From Teratosphaeria epicoccoides (taxonomy: Eukaryota; Ascomycota; Dothideomycetes; Mycosphaerellales; Teratosphaeriaceae), in contig JADDMT010000024.1 in NCBI GenBank assembly GCA_021401465.1, positions 1-64,000 of the forward strand: a DNA stretch of 64,000 nucleotides, read 5' to 3'. A program made the translations under genes and the position numbers. Every line of letters starts with the position of its first letter. Positions within the stretch are counted from its first letter, which is position 1. This document shows positions 9,701 through 19,594 of this stretch, in pieces. The notes under the pieces were generated by a model that saw only the letters and a program-made list of their open reading frames with translations, had not been told where the DNA came from and ran no database searches.

Positions 9701-12201
9701 GCTACCACCTCTGGGTCATGGGGAGGCTCGCGTTCTTGGTTGTTCTGATTGTGCTCGTGATTCGGCACGTTTTGCGCATTCGGAGGCTGATTCGCCGCCA
9801 CCACGAAGTCTGCCGCGAACGGAGCCAGCTGCAGGTCCCCCTCCACCGTATCGTTCGCAGCAAGTCGTTCCTCGTCTGCTGCTGGTACTGGCTCAAGGGT
9901 ATTGTCTGGCACGATGTCTCCCCAGAACCAATCAAAGATGCGCTGTAGTTGCGACGGCGTTCCGTCGGCAGGGGGCTGAAGCTCCTCATCGACTTGGCCA
10001 TCATTGGCCAGAGGCTCGCCATCAGGTCCCGCACCTGCCTGCCACAAGCTCTCAACTTCCTCTGCCTCGTCGAAACCGAACTCTTCTCTGAAGGCGCTGA
10101 CCACGCGATTGCTGAGCGAGTCATTGGTTTCTGCAATTTGTGGATCAGGGCCATCCGAATGGGAAGAATCGCTGTTCGAGCTTGCCCGTTGATCGCCAGT
10201 CTCAGGCGCGACAGTCGTGCCATTTGCCCCCTTGACCGCATCTTCGGCGTTGATCTCTGCCTCTAGCTTCTTCATCGCCTCGTCCTCTTCCTTTCGCTTA
10301 TTCTTCTCGTCAGTCTCGGTGACCTCCTTGGGTGGCGGCACAGGCTTGACCCTTCCCTTGCCACTGCGCTTGATGTTGATCTTAGCATCTGGTCCTGCAT
10401 TTGCAATGGGCACTTCACAACGCTTTACAGCCTCGTACGAGCCATCCGGCGACTCCGAGAGAGTATCTATCGTGTTCGCAGTGTTCGGACCAACCTCCTG
10501 CCAGCTTCCCGAAGACGATGCTGGAGCACTAATCAAGCTGCCACTTTCGCTGCCAGCAGAGCCGATCGCATGCGCTTGCAATGTATCAGCCGAGTTGAAG
10601 ATGCCTTCCGCCTCCTCCAAGAGCCTCTTTATCTGAGCAGCGCGCGAAGAGAAGTCAGGATCTGGCGTTGGTGGTCTTCTAGCATGGGCTAGGTCGCCCG
10701 CAGACAGGGGCTCGGATAGATCGCTATTCGTGGCCTGTACGGGGCACACAGCGTCTTGCCACGGTTGTCGACGCGGGCCAAAATTTTCGATTTCGGTCAA
10801 TAATACATCCTCCCACCGCCGCCGGTATTCAGTCTGCAACGACGCGAGCTTCTCTGCCAGGGCCTTAGTGAGCTCATCGAGAGCACCACTGTCGGCTTTA
10901 CCAGCAGCTCGGACCTGCTCGAGCACTTCGCCGGCGGAACGCAGGAATCTCTCGTTAGCTTCGCCGTCCACCTCTCGCAGATGTTCCGTCGCATGATTGA
11001 TCATCTGTAGCACTCCATCCAGACCAGCATATTCCGGACTGTGCAGGTTGATCCCGGCCTGCAATTCATTCAGTCGCTGACGAGCCTGGTCAAGCACTTC
11101 TTGCTGTCGCTGCAATCTGTCGTTCTCCGCCTGGACGCGCTCGGCGACTTCTCTGGGCTGATTTTGTGCGTTGGCAAGGCCGTCAAGATTCACCAAGGGC
11201 TGCTGCTGTACAACCCACTCTCTGATCAAGAAAACCAGAATGAACCCAGTTATGACGACGCACGTAATTAGTTGCCCCTCAAAGATATCAACAATCGCCC
11301 TGTTGATGACATTGGAAGTCGTGAGCTGCGACAAATACGTCCAGCTGGAAAGCAACGACTGGTCAGACCGAACCCACGATAAATCGACAGTAGGCGTGGA
11401 TCCGTTGCTTGGTGCGCTGAGCAGACTGCCATCCAGGAGATGCTCCATGCCCAAGTTTCTGAGCACGACGTTCTTTGCATAGTTGTACAAGGCCGGGCCT
11501 GTGATATTCGTGTGGTGAGCGGCGGTGCGGTTCGAGACCCAGTCCATGGGTAGCTGGAAACGGTCGCCTTGGACGTTGAAGTCGGTCTCGTTGATGGCGG
11601 ATAGTGTCGACTCGAGGCTGGTGGTCTTGAGATTTAACATGAATGTCTCCCGCGCCCACCCAGCATCGGCCACCCAGAACATCCACCGCCACGCCCACCT
11701 CACGAGCCAAGGCAGGATGAACAGCCAAACGCCGGCGACCAACGTCCCTCGGACCGCCTTGCCCAGGGTGATGAACACATGGATCAGCGCTCTCTGCGCG
11801 AAGACGCCCCACGGTAATTGATCTGGCATGTGCGCATCGTACAGCTTGGTGAATCGGAAGGGGGTTTGGCACAATTCGCAGTGCTTCTTGTGGCTGTGGC
11901 TGAGCCACTCCATGAGGCACTCCTGATGGACGAACTTCATGCTCCCGCTGCACTTGCACGGGTAGAAGAGCGGCTCGTCATCTGTGCCTTCGGAACGACA
12001 TATCCGACAGATGTCCTGCTTGTCACTTGCGCCGGCTGCAGAAGATGCCGTGTTGCGCCGTGATCTGGATTTCATGTCGGTCTCTGGTGGATGCGAGTCG
12101 AGAGGCCCCTTCAGGCCTACGCCTGCATCTGAGGCCTCCTCTTGCATCATGCAGGGACTATCCCCTTCTTCCGATCGTGCCCAGGCACTCCGGCCGACCA
12201 T
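6754..12201 (-). CDS. DOA10: Doa10/Ssm4-type ER membrane RING-CH E3 ubiquitin ligase
   Basis: One uninterrupted frame of 1,815 codons. A RING-CH (C4HC3) domain lies near the N-terminus with ligands C65, C68, C82, C84, H92, C95, C108 and C111. It is followed by hydrophobic segments, a long acidic cytosolic insert of several hundred residues containing coiled-coil (about 340-470), and then many further transmembrane segments to the C-terminus. RING at the N-terminus plus a multi-spanning body over 1,300 residues is the layout of Doa10/MARCH6/TEB4. Known role: with Ubc6 and Ubc7 it ubiquitinates misfolded or short-lived ER and nuclear-envelope proteins for Cdc48 extraction and proteasomal decay. 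The Met at 12201 is the most upstream in frame and leaves a plausible 60-residue leader before the RING. It is divergent to the gene at 12833. Confidence 0.95.
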   Translation of the reverse strand: MVGRSAWARSEEGDSPCMMQEEASDAGVGLKGPLDSHPPETDMKSRSRRNTASSAAGASDKQDICRICRSEGTDDEPLFYPCKCSGSMKFVHQECLMEWLSHSHKKHCELCQTPFRFTKLYDAHMPDQLPWGVFAQRALIHVFITLGKAVRGTLVAGVWLFILPWLVRWAWRWMFWVADAGWARETFMLNLKTTSLESTLSAINETDFNVQGDRFQLPMDWVSNRTAAHHTNITGPALYNYAKNVVLRNLGMEHLLDGSLLSAPSNGSTPTVDLSWVRSDQSLLSSWTYLSQLTTSNVINRAIVDIFEGQLITCVVITGFILVFLIREWVVQQQPLVNLDGLANAQNQPREVAERVQAENDRLQRQQEVLDQARQRLNELQAGINLHSPEYAGLDGVLQMINHATEHLREVDGEANERFLRSAGEVLEQVRAAGKADSGALDELTKALAEKLASLQTEYRRRWEDVLLTEIENFGPRRQPWQDAVCPVQATNSDLSEPLSAGDLAHARRPPTPDPDFSSRAAQIKRLLEEAEGIFNSADTLQAHAIGSAGSESGSLISAPASSSGSWQEVGPNTANTIDTLSESPDGSYEAVKRCEVPIANAGPDAKINIKRSGKGRVKPVPPPKEVTETDEKNKRKEEDEAMKKLEAEINAEDAVKGANGTTVAPETGDQRASSNSDSSHSDGPDPQIAETNDSLSNRVVSAFREEFGFDEAEEVESLWQAGAGPDGEPLANDGQVDEELQPPADGTPSQLQRIFDWFWGDIVPDNTLEPVPAADEERLAANDTVEGDLQLAPFAADFVVAANQPPNAQNVPNHEHNQNNQEREPPHDPEVVAAAQAVGLDAEAIEDAEDLEGIFELVGFQGPLLGLFQTSTFCTVLVTGTVFGAVGLPYIWGKLVLSFFGAPLSFLIKMPLQIASFVADFVIDSSLFLSSYLVFAAISAGGLALAAAKPYVEALAKVPSSNWLRDLAWSTATSAGSRLAMLFINEVNPTVESESLAWNMAFLSASTHAHASLRLMQNECDAILNWLGHGITSLIDGRSGGSHDTIWQHAWSKLAHLPLVLTKLWSGISPSHHYLQPLLSSLGVFRTSGGSFTFDMPKPAIDPSLIYWSTTDRFLVVLTGYLSLAAIAAIYVTIDQPITRSESGRRAEKIVRDTLRQAGGVLKVILIISIEMLAFPLYCGLLLDLAFLPLFHDSSVASRWAFANRRPYLFCFMHWFIGTCYMFHFALFVGMCRKILRRGVLWFIRDPDDPTFHPVRDVLERNVTTQLRKIAFSALVYGALVILCLGGVIWSIGKVFDGIFPIHWVSTEPILEFPLDLLLYNAVTPLVIRLSKPSDAVNAMYAWWLRRCARVLRLSHFLFDDRRKDEEGHSVRKSWTSLLLMQKPGVESSTASDTPMTTLLLVDGKQAEAHFERDGKYVLTPCNDQYRPPRAGEAFLHYADDDEDVYIADKDGNKNEHFAKVYVPPNFRLRITLFMVCLWIFSAFIGLCATLLPLCFGRQLFASFMPTGSRVNDIYAYSVGAYILGGLLFALLQGRVVAKAVREKTSHLDIKTLAAPLKNAVAQTLRCLYVYGFIGLVLPTVCALILQFYIIVPLHTYAVSLDSASSGTSAAAAANATLTSTAANASIMHFIQPAAADTTPTSKFPALGHHTIHILQDYCLGLLYVRLATRFILTAPSSKATEAFHRITAPGYLNPDPVLATRYLVLPFSLLSLMLVLLPPILATAAIHVAAWQIGLVVHRSWIPSEAVKTAAYRFSYPIAAGLSLLVWATKGVRKAVERWRSRVRDEVYLVGERLHNFGERRPPVGSRSVVRKG

Positions 12202-12832
12202 TGATTATCTGCTCATCAATGGCTGATTGATGGTGACTGTGTCGTCGGGTCGGCTGTTGGGTGTGAGTCACGCGAGTCATGCAGAGGTTGGAGATGTAGA
12301 AGTTTGGAATGCCGAAAGAAGGGCAAAAGGAAGAAGAAGAAGAAGAAGGAGAAGAAGAAGAAGAAGAAGTTGGTCTGATGTGTTCGTGTTGGTGCTCGTG
12401 CTTGGGAAGGTGGAACCTTGGAAGGCGGCAGCCACGCGATGTCAGGTGTGGCTCGTGGCCAGAGGAGTATGACTCATGACATGCCCTGCATCACGATCAC
12501 GTGACCACTGAGATTACTAAGCATCGACATGTGCACACGTGATCTTTGTCTCCGACACACTGAGACGGCAATCGCAGGAACAAGCGAGCATCTGATTGGC
12601 TCGCCAGAGTCATGACTCATCCCCGAGAATCAAGCTTGCGGGAACGGCGGCTCCTCGGACGCTCTTTGTGCCGGCGTCCGTCCCTCGATGGCGTGCGCGT
12701 CCCTCCTCGTACTGCAGTGTACTACCCCCCAACAATCTTCCCTCGACAATCAGAAATAGCGGATATCGACATCCACTTCAGCGCCAAGACACAACTATAC
12801 CCAACCCCCATCACAACCTGGTCACCATCACC
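12202..12832. promoter_or_regulatory. divergent promoter with three TGASTCA (AP-1/Gcn4/Yap-type) sites and a GAA tract
   Basis: This 631-bp spacer separates the starts of DOA10 (minus) and the His/Pro-rich protein (plus). TGAGTCA lies at 12264-12270 and TGACTCA at 12470-12476 and 12613-12619. These are perfect bZIP half-site pairs of the Gcn4/AP-1 type. A (GAA)n-rich purine tract fills 12330-12369. Site function is inferred from sequence only. Confidence 0.45.
12330..12369. repeat. GAA-rich microsatellite
   Basis: Imperfect (GAA)n tract of about 40 bp in the divergent promoter region. Confidence 0.9.
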
Positions 12833-14257
12833 ATGCTGGGCCGCACCGTCGGCATCGTATGTGCGGCCTGCGCCGGCGCCGGCGCTCTCATCATCCCGCC
12901 AGGTGTCGCCAGCAGCCGCGACCTTGCTGACCTCCGTGCCACCCTCCTCGACCCGAAGAGGTCCACGCTGACCGTGCCATGCGGTGCGTGCGCCTTTCCC
13001 ATGGACAACGCCCGAGACACGGCCACCGAGGCGGCGGAGGAAGACGGTCAGGTGTGGATCCAGGGTGGGGCCAACAGCCTGCTCCTGGACTTCGAGGTGT
13101 CGGAGGACGGCAAAGCGTTGCACTTGAACGGCGAGCCTATCTACCCTGTCTTCTCGGAGACTGGCGAGACACTCTTCGACCAGAAGCCGATCCACGTCAA
13201 GCAGCTGCCTTCGCACGAGGGACGAGTCGACATCAAGGACGGAAACTCGCCCTCGGTGGATCTTGAGGTCACCGCGTATGGTCTCAGGCAGGAAGCCACG
13301 GAGACTGTGACGCCCAACGGCGACAAGGTTGTGCCGTTGACCTTCGAGATTGTGGGGTTGAACGACGAGTTCATGCACGTCGACGAGGTGGCAGTCACGC
13401 TATTCCAGACGAGCGACGGCGACGTCTTCATCATGGACACCGGAGTCAAGCCCTCATCCCCCGAGGACGGCCCACCACCACACTTCTTCAAGGACGGCCC
13501 ACCACCGCCACCTTTCGGCAGGCCCGAAGACATTGACGACGTTCTGCCACCCCCGTCTTTCGGACCCCACCACCACTTCAAGCAGGGCAACCACAAAGAG
13601 TGCAACCTGCTGCCCGCTCCTCTCTGCAAGCTGAAGAATATCATGGAAGACAAAATCGACATGGCAATGGGCTTCCGCCCTCGCCCACACGGCCCCCGCA
13701 AAGGCGGCTGCCACGGGCGCAAGGGCGGGTCCAAGGGCAAGGATGGCAAGGTGCTTCCAGGCCACATCAAGGGTCCGCGACCGCACTTCAACGAGGAACT
13801 TGACCGACCAGAGCTCAAGCACCCAGAGGTGCACGGCGACATGGAGGGTGAGGAGCCGGCCCGCCCACACCATGGACGTCCACATCACGGTCGCCCCCAC
13901 GGAGAACACCACCACCACCATCACCATGGGCACGGCTTCTTTCCCGGCCACCACTTTGTACACGCTTTCCTCAAGGGTCTCGTCGCTGTCCTCATCCCGG
14001 TCATGGCTGGCATCACTGTCGGCATGACGGTCAGCCTTGTCGGTCTCATCGTCGGCCGTATCATCGGCTTCGCGTGGATCCGCCTCGCTCGCGGCGGGCG
14101 TCGTGGCTCTGCTGGCGTGTCTCTGCGCGATGGAGTCGTCGTTGTGGATGGCGAGGACAAGGCGATGTTGGCCGAGATGGACGCGGAGGAGGCATTGCCA
14201 GTGTATGAGGACGCGCCGGCGTATATCGAGGTGGTGGAGGAGAAGGAGGAGAAGTAA
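12833..14257 (+). CDS. secretory-pathway His/Pro/Gly-rich membrane protein (DUF7728-like), 474 aa
   Basis: I start at the ATG at 12833, in CATCACC-ATG context and followed directly by a hydrophobic leader (MLGRTVGIVCAACAGAGALI). The frame is open further upstream to 12596, but that part reads as promoter. The mature N-terminal third has VPCGACAF and acidic beta-rich sequence (WIQGGANSLLLDFEV). The middle is Pro/His/Gly-rich with repeated DGPPPHFF-like units and a basic Gly/Lys patch. A run of His (HHHHHHHGHGFF) precedes one strong transmembrane segment near residues 375-410, followed by a short acidic tail. The VPCxxC start resembles a family of fungal proteins with a DUF7728 domain (from memory, moderate certainty). 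Function is unknown; the His-rich region could bind metal (inference). Confidence 0.75.
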   Translation: MLGRTVGIVCAACAGAGALIIPPGVASSRDLADLRATLLDPKRSTLTVPCGACAFPMDNARDTATEAAEEDGQVWIQGGANSLLLDFEVSEDGKALHLNGEPIYPVFSETGETLFDQKPIHVKQLPSHEGRVDIKDGNSPSVDLEVTAYGLRQEATETVTPNGDKVVPLTFEIVGLNDEFMHVDEVAVTLFQTSDGDVFIMDTGVKPSSPEDGPPPHFFKDGPPPPPFGRPEDIDDVLPPPSFGPHHHFKQGNHKECNLLPAPLCKLKNIMEDKIDMAMGFRPRPHGPRKGGCHGRKGGSKGKDGKVLPGHIKGPRPHFNEELDRPELKHPEVHGDMEGEEPARPHHGRPHHGRPHGEHHHHHHHGHGFFPGHHFVHAFLKGLVAVLIPVMAGITVGMTVSLVGLIVGRIIGFAWIRLARGGRRGSAGVSLRDGVVVVDGEDKAMLAEMDAEEALPVYEDAPAYIEVVEEKEEK

Positions 14258-14838
14258 ACTGAACCTTGTGAATCGAGAGATTTGATATATTTACCTCATG
14301 CTACCGACATGGGTTGGGCTTTACGTGTGAATGAAGACTGTGGGGAGGGATCTCTGGGTGCAGTGGGCGTTGAGCTCTGGTCAGCACGCTCGGGTGTTTC
14401 TGTATGTAAAGGTAGATGGTCTATGCAACATTCCATACATTCGTCCAGTCGCTGGTTGTCACGCGAAAAGAGGGTCTGGTATTAATGTTTTATTCCTTGT
14501 TCCTGCATCCAGTCGTCATCCCGCACCGGCAAACACCTGAGCAGCTCTGAAACACTGCTTACATGTAGCAAGCTGAAGCAACGCAAGCCTCGTGCCGCAA
14601 ATTCAATCTCCAGTCACTCCTCCGCCTCCTCCGCCTCCTCCTCTTCTTCCTCCTCCTCCTCCGCCGCCTCCTCCTCCTGCTCCTGGTGACAATAGCTTGA
14701 TGCTATATGAGGATACGCGCAGACAATGATATGAAGATTGCATGTCGTGCGATGCGCCGGTAGCATCCATCCCGCACTACCTGCTGCTTAATGACATGAC
14801 CACGACAGACGCACGCTCGACGATAACCTGAGACAGCC
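14258..14838. other. intergenic with CT-rich tract upstream of the TBC gene
   Basis: No gene seen. A pyrimidine-rich (TCC/TCT)n tract at 14617-14684 lies about 155 bp before the Rab GAP start. Such tracts are common in fungal promoters and 5' UTRs. The left half should hold the 3' UTR of the upstream gene. Confidence 0.6.
14617..14684. repeat. TCC/TCT pyrimidine tract
   Basis: Imperfect triplet repeat of TCC, TCT and GCC on the plus strand, in the 5' region of the Rab GAP gene. Confidence 0.85.
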
Positions 14839-17800
14839 ATGTTCCTCACGAACCTCGTGCAAAAGGCGCAGCAGCTCATCGATCCCGCCGGCCTGCCCGG
14901 TCCGCTCAGCATCTCCTCCACCTTCTCCTCCTCCTCTTCCGGCAGACCCTCCAAAGCGCAACTCTTCCGCCATCAGTTCCGATTGCCCGATACGCAGAAC
15001 CCGCTGTACGAGATCACGGCGGAGCTGACCCTCCCCCCTTCCAAGACCAACCGGCCGCACAACACCCCGAACAAGGCACAGGGACAGCGCGGGAGCTGGG
15101 ACAAGAGCAATTGGGACGCGACTGAGCGGGGCACCCATTACGTCGGGCAGTTGCACCTGAGCGAGCAGTTCCTCTGTTTCTCCACCGTCCACACGTCGTT
15201 CGTGTCGGCGGCCTCGACGTCGGCGTCGGCGGCGTTCACGGGCCGCACGCATGGCACGGGCCCGGCGGGGAACGGGTTCACGCTGCCGCTGTGTGCGGTG
15301 CGTCGGGTGGAGCGGCTGCACACGCAGAGCTACATGTTCGCGCTCGCCATCACCACCTGGAACGGCTTCGACCCGCGCAGCGAGGGCAAGCCGGGCGCGC
15401 CGGCCCCGCCGAGACTCACGGTTCAGTTGGAGGGCAGCCGGCAGCAGTGTGAACGCTTCTGCGATGGCTTGAAGAAGGGGTTGCGTCAGGGCATCAAGGA
15501 GGTAGAGAAGATGCGCACCGTCGCCAGCGATTGCTATTCTGAGTATTTCCTGTATGACGGTGATGATGATAATGATCATGATCATGGTTTCGACGCCGAC
15601 GCCGCCACAAAAGCCGGTGAGACTGAGAGGTCACCGCCGGATACCGGGTTGGGGAGTCTGTTCCGCTATCCCGGCAATGCGAGGAAGTTGCGGGATCGGA
15701 GTAAGATGAGGCTGTGGCATGAATACATGCGGGAGAACGGGAGGAACACCACGTTGGTGCGACAGCCGGATTTCCATCGCCTGATCCGCGTGGGATTGCC
15801 GAATTTGCTGAGGGGCGAGATTTGGGAGTTGACGAGTGGGAGTTTCTACTTGAGGTTGCAGAAGCCCAAGTTGTATCAGGAGACGTTGGCGAAGCATGAG
15901 GGCGAGGGCAGTCTGGCGATCGACGAGATCGAGAAGGATCTCAATCGCTCGCTGCCCGAGTATGCGGGTTTCCAGTCGGAAGAGGGGATTGGGAGGCTAC
16001 GACGAGTGCTCACGGCGTACAGCTGGACCAACGAGGAGGTCGGGTATTGCCAGGCAATGAACATCGTCGTGGCGGCATTGCTCATGTACGTATCCTGCCC
16101 TCTCTCCACCGCTACAAACCAGACTAAAATCATCGTCTCAGCTACCTCTCCGAACCCCAAGCCTTCTACCTCCTCTCCGTCCTCTGCGACCGCCTCCTCC
16201 CGGGCTACTACTCCCAAACCATGTACGGCACCCTCCTTGACCAGAAAGTCTTCGAATCGCTCGTGGAGAAGACCATGCCCATAATCTGGGACCACCTCAC
16301 CACCCACGACGTCCAGCTCTCCGTCGTTTCCCTCCCCTGGTTCCTCTCCCTCTACATCAACTCCATGCCGCTCATCTTCGCCTTCCGCGTCCTCGACGTC
16401 TTCTTCCTCGAAGGTCCCAAAGTCCTCTTCCAGGTCGGCTTGGCCATCCTCCGCATCAACGGCGAGGACCTCCTCGACGCCACCGACGATGGGACCTTCA
16501 TTTCTGTGTTGAAGGGGTATTTCGCGAGACTGGGCGAGTCGGCGCACCCGAAGAGCGAGAATGCGAAGCACCGCGCCATCACGAATTTTCAGGCGTTGAT
16601 GGTGGTTGCGTTCAAGGAGTTTGAGGGTATTACGCAGCACACGATTAGTGAGCAGAGGGCGAAGCACAAGGGGGCTGTCATGGAGGGAATCGAGAATTTC
16701 GCCAAGAGAACGAGTTTGAGGAATTTAGGGGGGGTGGGGGGCAGGTTGAGTGCGAACGATCTGGGCTTTCTGTATGAGAGGTTCTATGAGGTGTTGTATG
16801 GAAGGTTGCAGAGAGCGCAGGCGATGAGGGAGGATGAGGAGAGGAAGAGGCGGAGTGAGAGAGTGGAGGGGGGGAAGGTGGAGTTGGGGCGGGTGGGCAT
16901 GGGTGTGGCGAGTGCGAGCGCGATGGACTACGATGCGTTTCGCGAGTTCCTTGCCGGGATTGCGAAGTGGGCTGTGACGGATAGCCCTTCGAGTCCGGTG
17001 AGGGAGGACGGCAGCAGGGACTCAAGGGACCAAGGTGGAGGCGGTGGCTACTTCGCTAGCATGCGCGGCGGCGGCGGCGGCGCCCGCGCCCTCAACCTCA
17101 GAAGCCCATGGGGCGCTGGCCCTGAACCCGCAGACCACGCATTCCTCCGTCGCCTGTTCAAGAAGTGGGATCGTGAGGGGAAAGAAGAGTTGAGTCTGGC
17201 AAACGTGGTGGCGGGGTTGGCGCCGATCAAGGGCGGGAGGGACCTTATGGGGGTTATTGAATACTTTTTTGAGCTTTATGATGATGATGGGGATGGGAGG
17301 GTGGATCGGGAGGGGATCCTGAGGATCAGTGAGGCGTTGCTGTTTTTGAGCCGGAGGGGGGTGGAGGATGGGACGGTCGGAGAGGGGGGTTTGGGCAAGG
17401 AGGAGGAGTTCTTGGGGGCGGTCAGTGCGTTTATTAGGAGGTGTTTTGAGTATGCGGATCCGGATTCTGGGGCAAGGGAAGAGGGGATGGTTGGGAAGGA
17501 GGAGGATGTGGCGGGGGAGGTCAATCTTTTGAGTCTCGACGACGACGACCAGAAAGGGCGCCAGACAGTCGATGATCTGGCCGGAGGCCTGGAAAGATCG
17601 ACCAAGCACGACACGAAAACCGACTCCCTCCTCTCCCGCCCCTCGGACCTCACTTTCGGCCAGACATCTTCTGGATCCCGGCGACCCAGTGCCGCCGCCG
17701 CCAACGCCGCTCTCGACCCCTCCTCACCCGTGCACATCACCCTCCCTACCTTCCGCATGCTCGTCCTCGCCGACGAAACACTCGAGTCCTTCTTCGACTC

Positions 17801-18290
17801 CGGCTTCGCAAACTCTTTCCATCTCGCCGACGCCCCTCTACCGTCAAGCACCATCACGTCGCCGTCGTTCTTAGCGGGCGCCGATGGGGGGTCGAAGGTC
17901 GGGAGCAACGGCGCGGCCGTGCCGGCGATCAGTCCTGGTGGTGCGGGCGCGGGCGTGGTGGGGCCCGGGCGGGGCCTGAGAGGGGTGCTGGATAATATTG
18001 TTACGGATGGGATGAGGGTTGCGCGGGAGGTGGGCAGGAGAATGGACGAGGCGGGGAGGGAGATTGATCGCGCGGGGTCGACGAGAGGGGCTGAGGAGGA
18101 GGAGGAGGCGGAGGAGGAGGCGGATGAAGGCGAGGGCGAGGATTTGTTGTTGGGTGCGGACGCGACCGCGGGCGTGGGTGTGAGCAGTGGGGGCGCGAGT
18201 GGGAAGAGTGTGGAGGGTGTGAGCAGGGATTTGGGGGAGGGGATGGGGAAGACTGGGGAGGCGGGGAAGAGTACCATGTTTGAGCGGTAG
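14839..18290 (+). CDS. Rab GTPase-activating protein, GRAM-TBC-EF-hand (Gyp2/Mdr1, TBC1D9-like), 1,131 aa
   Basis: Two exons, 14839-16085 and 16142-18290, around a 56-nt intron (GTACGT to CTCAG). Joining restores one frame across the TBC core (GYCQAMNIVVAALL then YLSEPQAFYL). A GRAM-like domain fills the N-terminal 200 residues. The TBC domain runs from IRVGLPNLLRGEIWE to IAFRVLD-like sequence with the arginine finger (IEKDLNRSLPEY) and glutamine finger (GYCQAMN) in place, so GAP chemistry looks intact. An EF-hand-like loop (YDDDGDGRVDREG) follows near residue 800, with Gly where position 12 usually has Glu. The last 250 residues are low-complexity and acidic. Known: such proteins accelerate GTP hydrolysis on Rab/Ypt GTPases in membrane traffic. 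A further small intron in the C-terminal part cannot be excluded. Confidence 0.9.
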
Positions 18291-18790
18291 TGTAGCTCAG
18301 GGCGTTGCCGTGGCGTTTCTTTTTTTTTTTTTTCCTTCTTTCTTTCTCCTCTGCGTCTGTAAAGAGAGATCGGTGCGGGTGCGGGCGCAACTGTTTTGTA
18401 GCGAGCGCATTGTGCAGGTATGCGTGGAAGTGGCTCGCCCAGTCTACGCGAGCATGCGAGCGTCTCAATCTCCCATGTCGGCGGCGAGCGAGCTTTCTCC
18501 AACTCGAGTAAGGCAAGGGATGTAGGAACGCACGAACGAACGAACGAACGAACGAACCTCGATCCCCTCGCTGGTCGGTCGGTATCTCCTCCTCTGCGCC
18601 CCCCCTCCCTAGGCAAGTGTAGGCACTCACGGAGGCTGCTCGTGACGGGACGATGGATGGGGCTCTGGGGCGCCCGGCTGCGCTGGTTTGCGTACTGGTC
18701 TGGTAGGTAGGGACGTTTTCCCGTATGCCCTTGCATGCGGGTGGCCTCAGGCGCGGTCTCGGGGTGATCTTTTGTGCTAGGTAGGTTTCC
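18291..18790. other. intergenic, with T tract and (GAAC)6
   Basis: A T-rich tract at about 18319-18345 lies just after the Rab GAP stop and probably belongs to its 3' UTR. Six perfect GAAC units lie at 18534-18557. I see no gene, but the missing 5' exons of the BTB gene to the right would be expected here and could not be read. Confidence 0.5.
18534..18557. repeat. (GAAC)6 microsatellite
   Basis: Six perfect tandem copies of the tetranucleotide GAAC. Confidence 0.95.
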
Positions 18791-18879
18791 GGGGCACCCC
18801 ATGTCACATGGCTCAAGACGTCCTGCGGGCGGGGCCTGGGAGAGGAAGAGTGCTTTGCTTGCGATGGTGGTCGGGAGGA

Positions 18880-19594
18880 TGATGGGGGTGGCGTTGAGCA
18901 GTCTGTCCGAGGGCAAGCTGCCGGCCATTCCAATGAGGACTCCGATGATGAGGAGTTCGATCCCAGCCTCAATGACCCTGAGGCGGTCAAGCTTATGATT
19001 GACTTCCTCTACTGTCATGACTACGAAGCGCCGCCCGTCCAGGTTGCGGTTCGTGTTCACACAACCCTATTCCCGACTATCAAGATTGAGCGGCGTGCAG
19101 CTTACAACGCGGTGGTCCACGCCAAGCTGTATGCCCTGGGCTCAAAGTACAGTTTGCCATCTCTACAAGCTGTCGCCCTCGGCAAGTACAAGCAGGCGGC
19201 GTCGCTCGCTTGGGACACGGACCAATTCGTGAGGGCTATGCGTGTGGTCTACAGCAGTACTCCCGATGAGGACAAAGGTCTCCGTGACATCACTGCAAGC
19301 ATCATCATGGAGCATCAAGCGGTCCTGCTCGAGAAGCCGGAGATTGAATCCCAGGTCCGCAGCATTTCGGGTCTGGCTTACGATCTGCTGCGTCTTCGAG
19401 CAAGGAAAACGGGCAGCAAAATTGGTGCCCCGACATGTTTCGTCTGCGACAAAGACTTCGAGGTGAAGAACTGTCAAATCCACGGCGCTTTCGTCGGCTG
19501 CGAATGCGATTCGAAAAAGTGGCGTCTGATACATAACTATGCATTCAACAGTTGCAGATGCCACAGAGGCTCAAGGTCCTGGCCTGAGGTGTAG
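18880..19594 (+). pseudogene. BTB/POZ-domain protein, 5' part lost or unreadable
   Basis: The clear part starts near 18930 (NEDSDDEEFDPSLNDPEAVKLM) and continues through MIDFLYCHDYEAPP at 18995 to the stop at 19592. It covers the second half of a BTB domain, a helical back domain (AKLYALGSKYSLPSLQAVALGKY; VYSSTPDEDKGLRDI) and a Cys-rich tail (CFVCDKDFEV...NCQIHG...CECDSKKW, then CRC). The usual BTB N-terminus (YSDLxIxCG...HK...S.FF) is absent in all three frames upstream. The text SLSEGKLPAIPM just before the good part is in another frame, which suggests a frameshift near 18935. It is the same family as the genes at 21685 and 29782. Either a decayed copy or a gene with unusual 5' exons. Confidence 0.55.

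Noticed and set aside
17276..19060. Minus-strand open frame of 594 codons opposite the Rab GAP 3' end
   Set aside because: It is low-complexity Pro/Ser/Arg sequence mirroring a GC-rich coding strand, has no domain, and crosses the gene boundary; a shadow frame.
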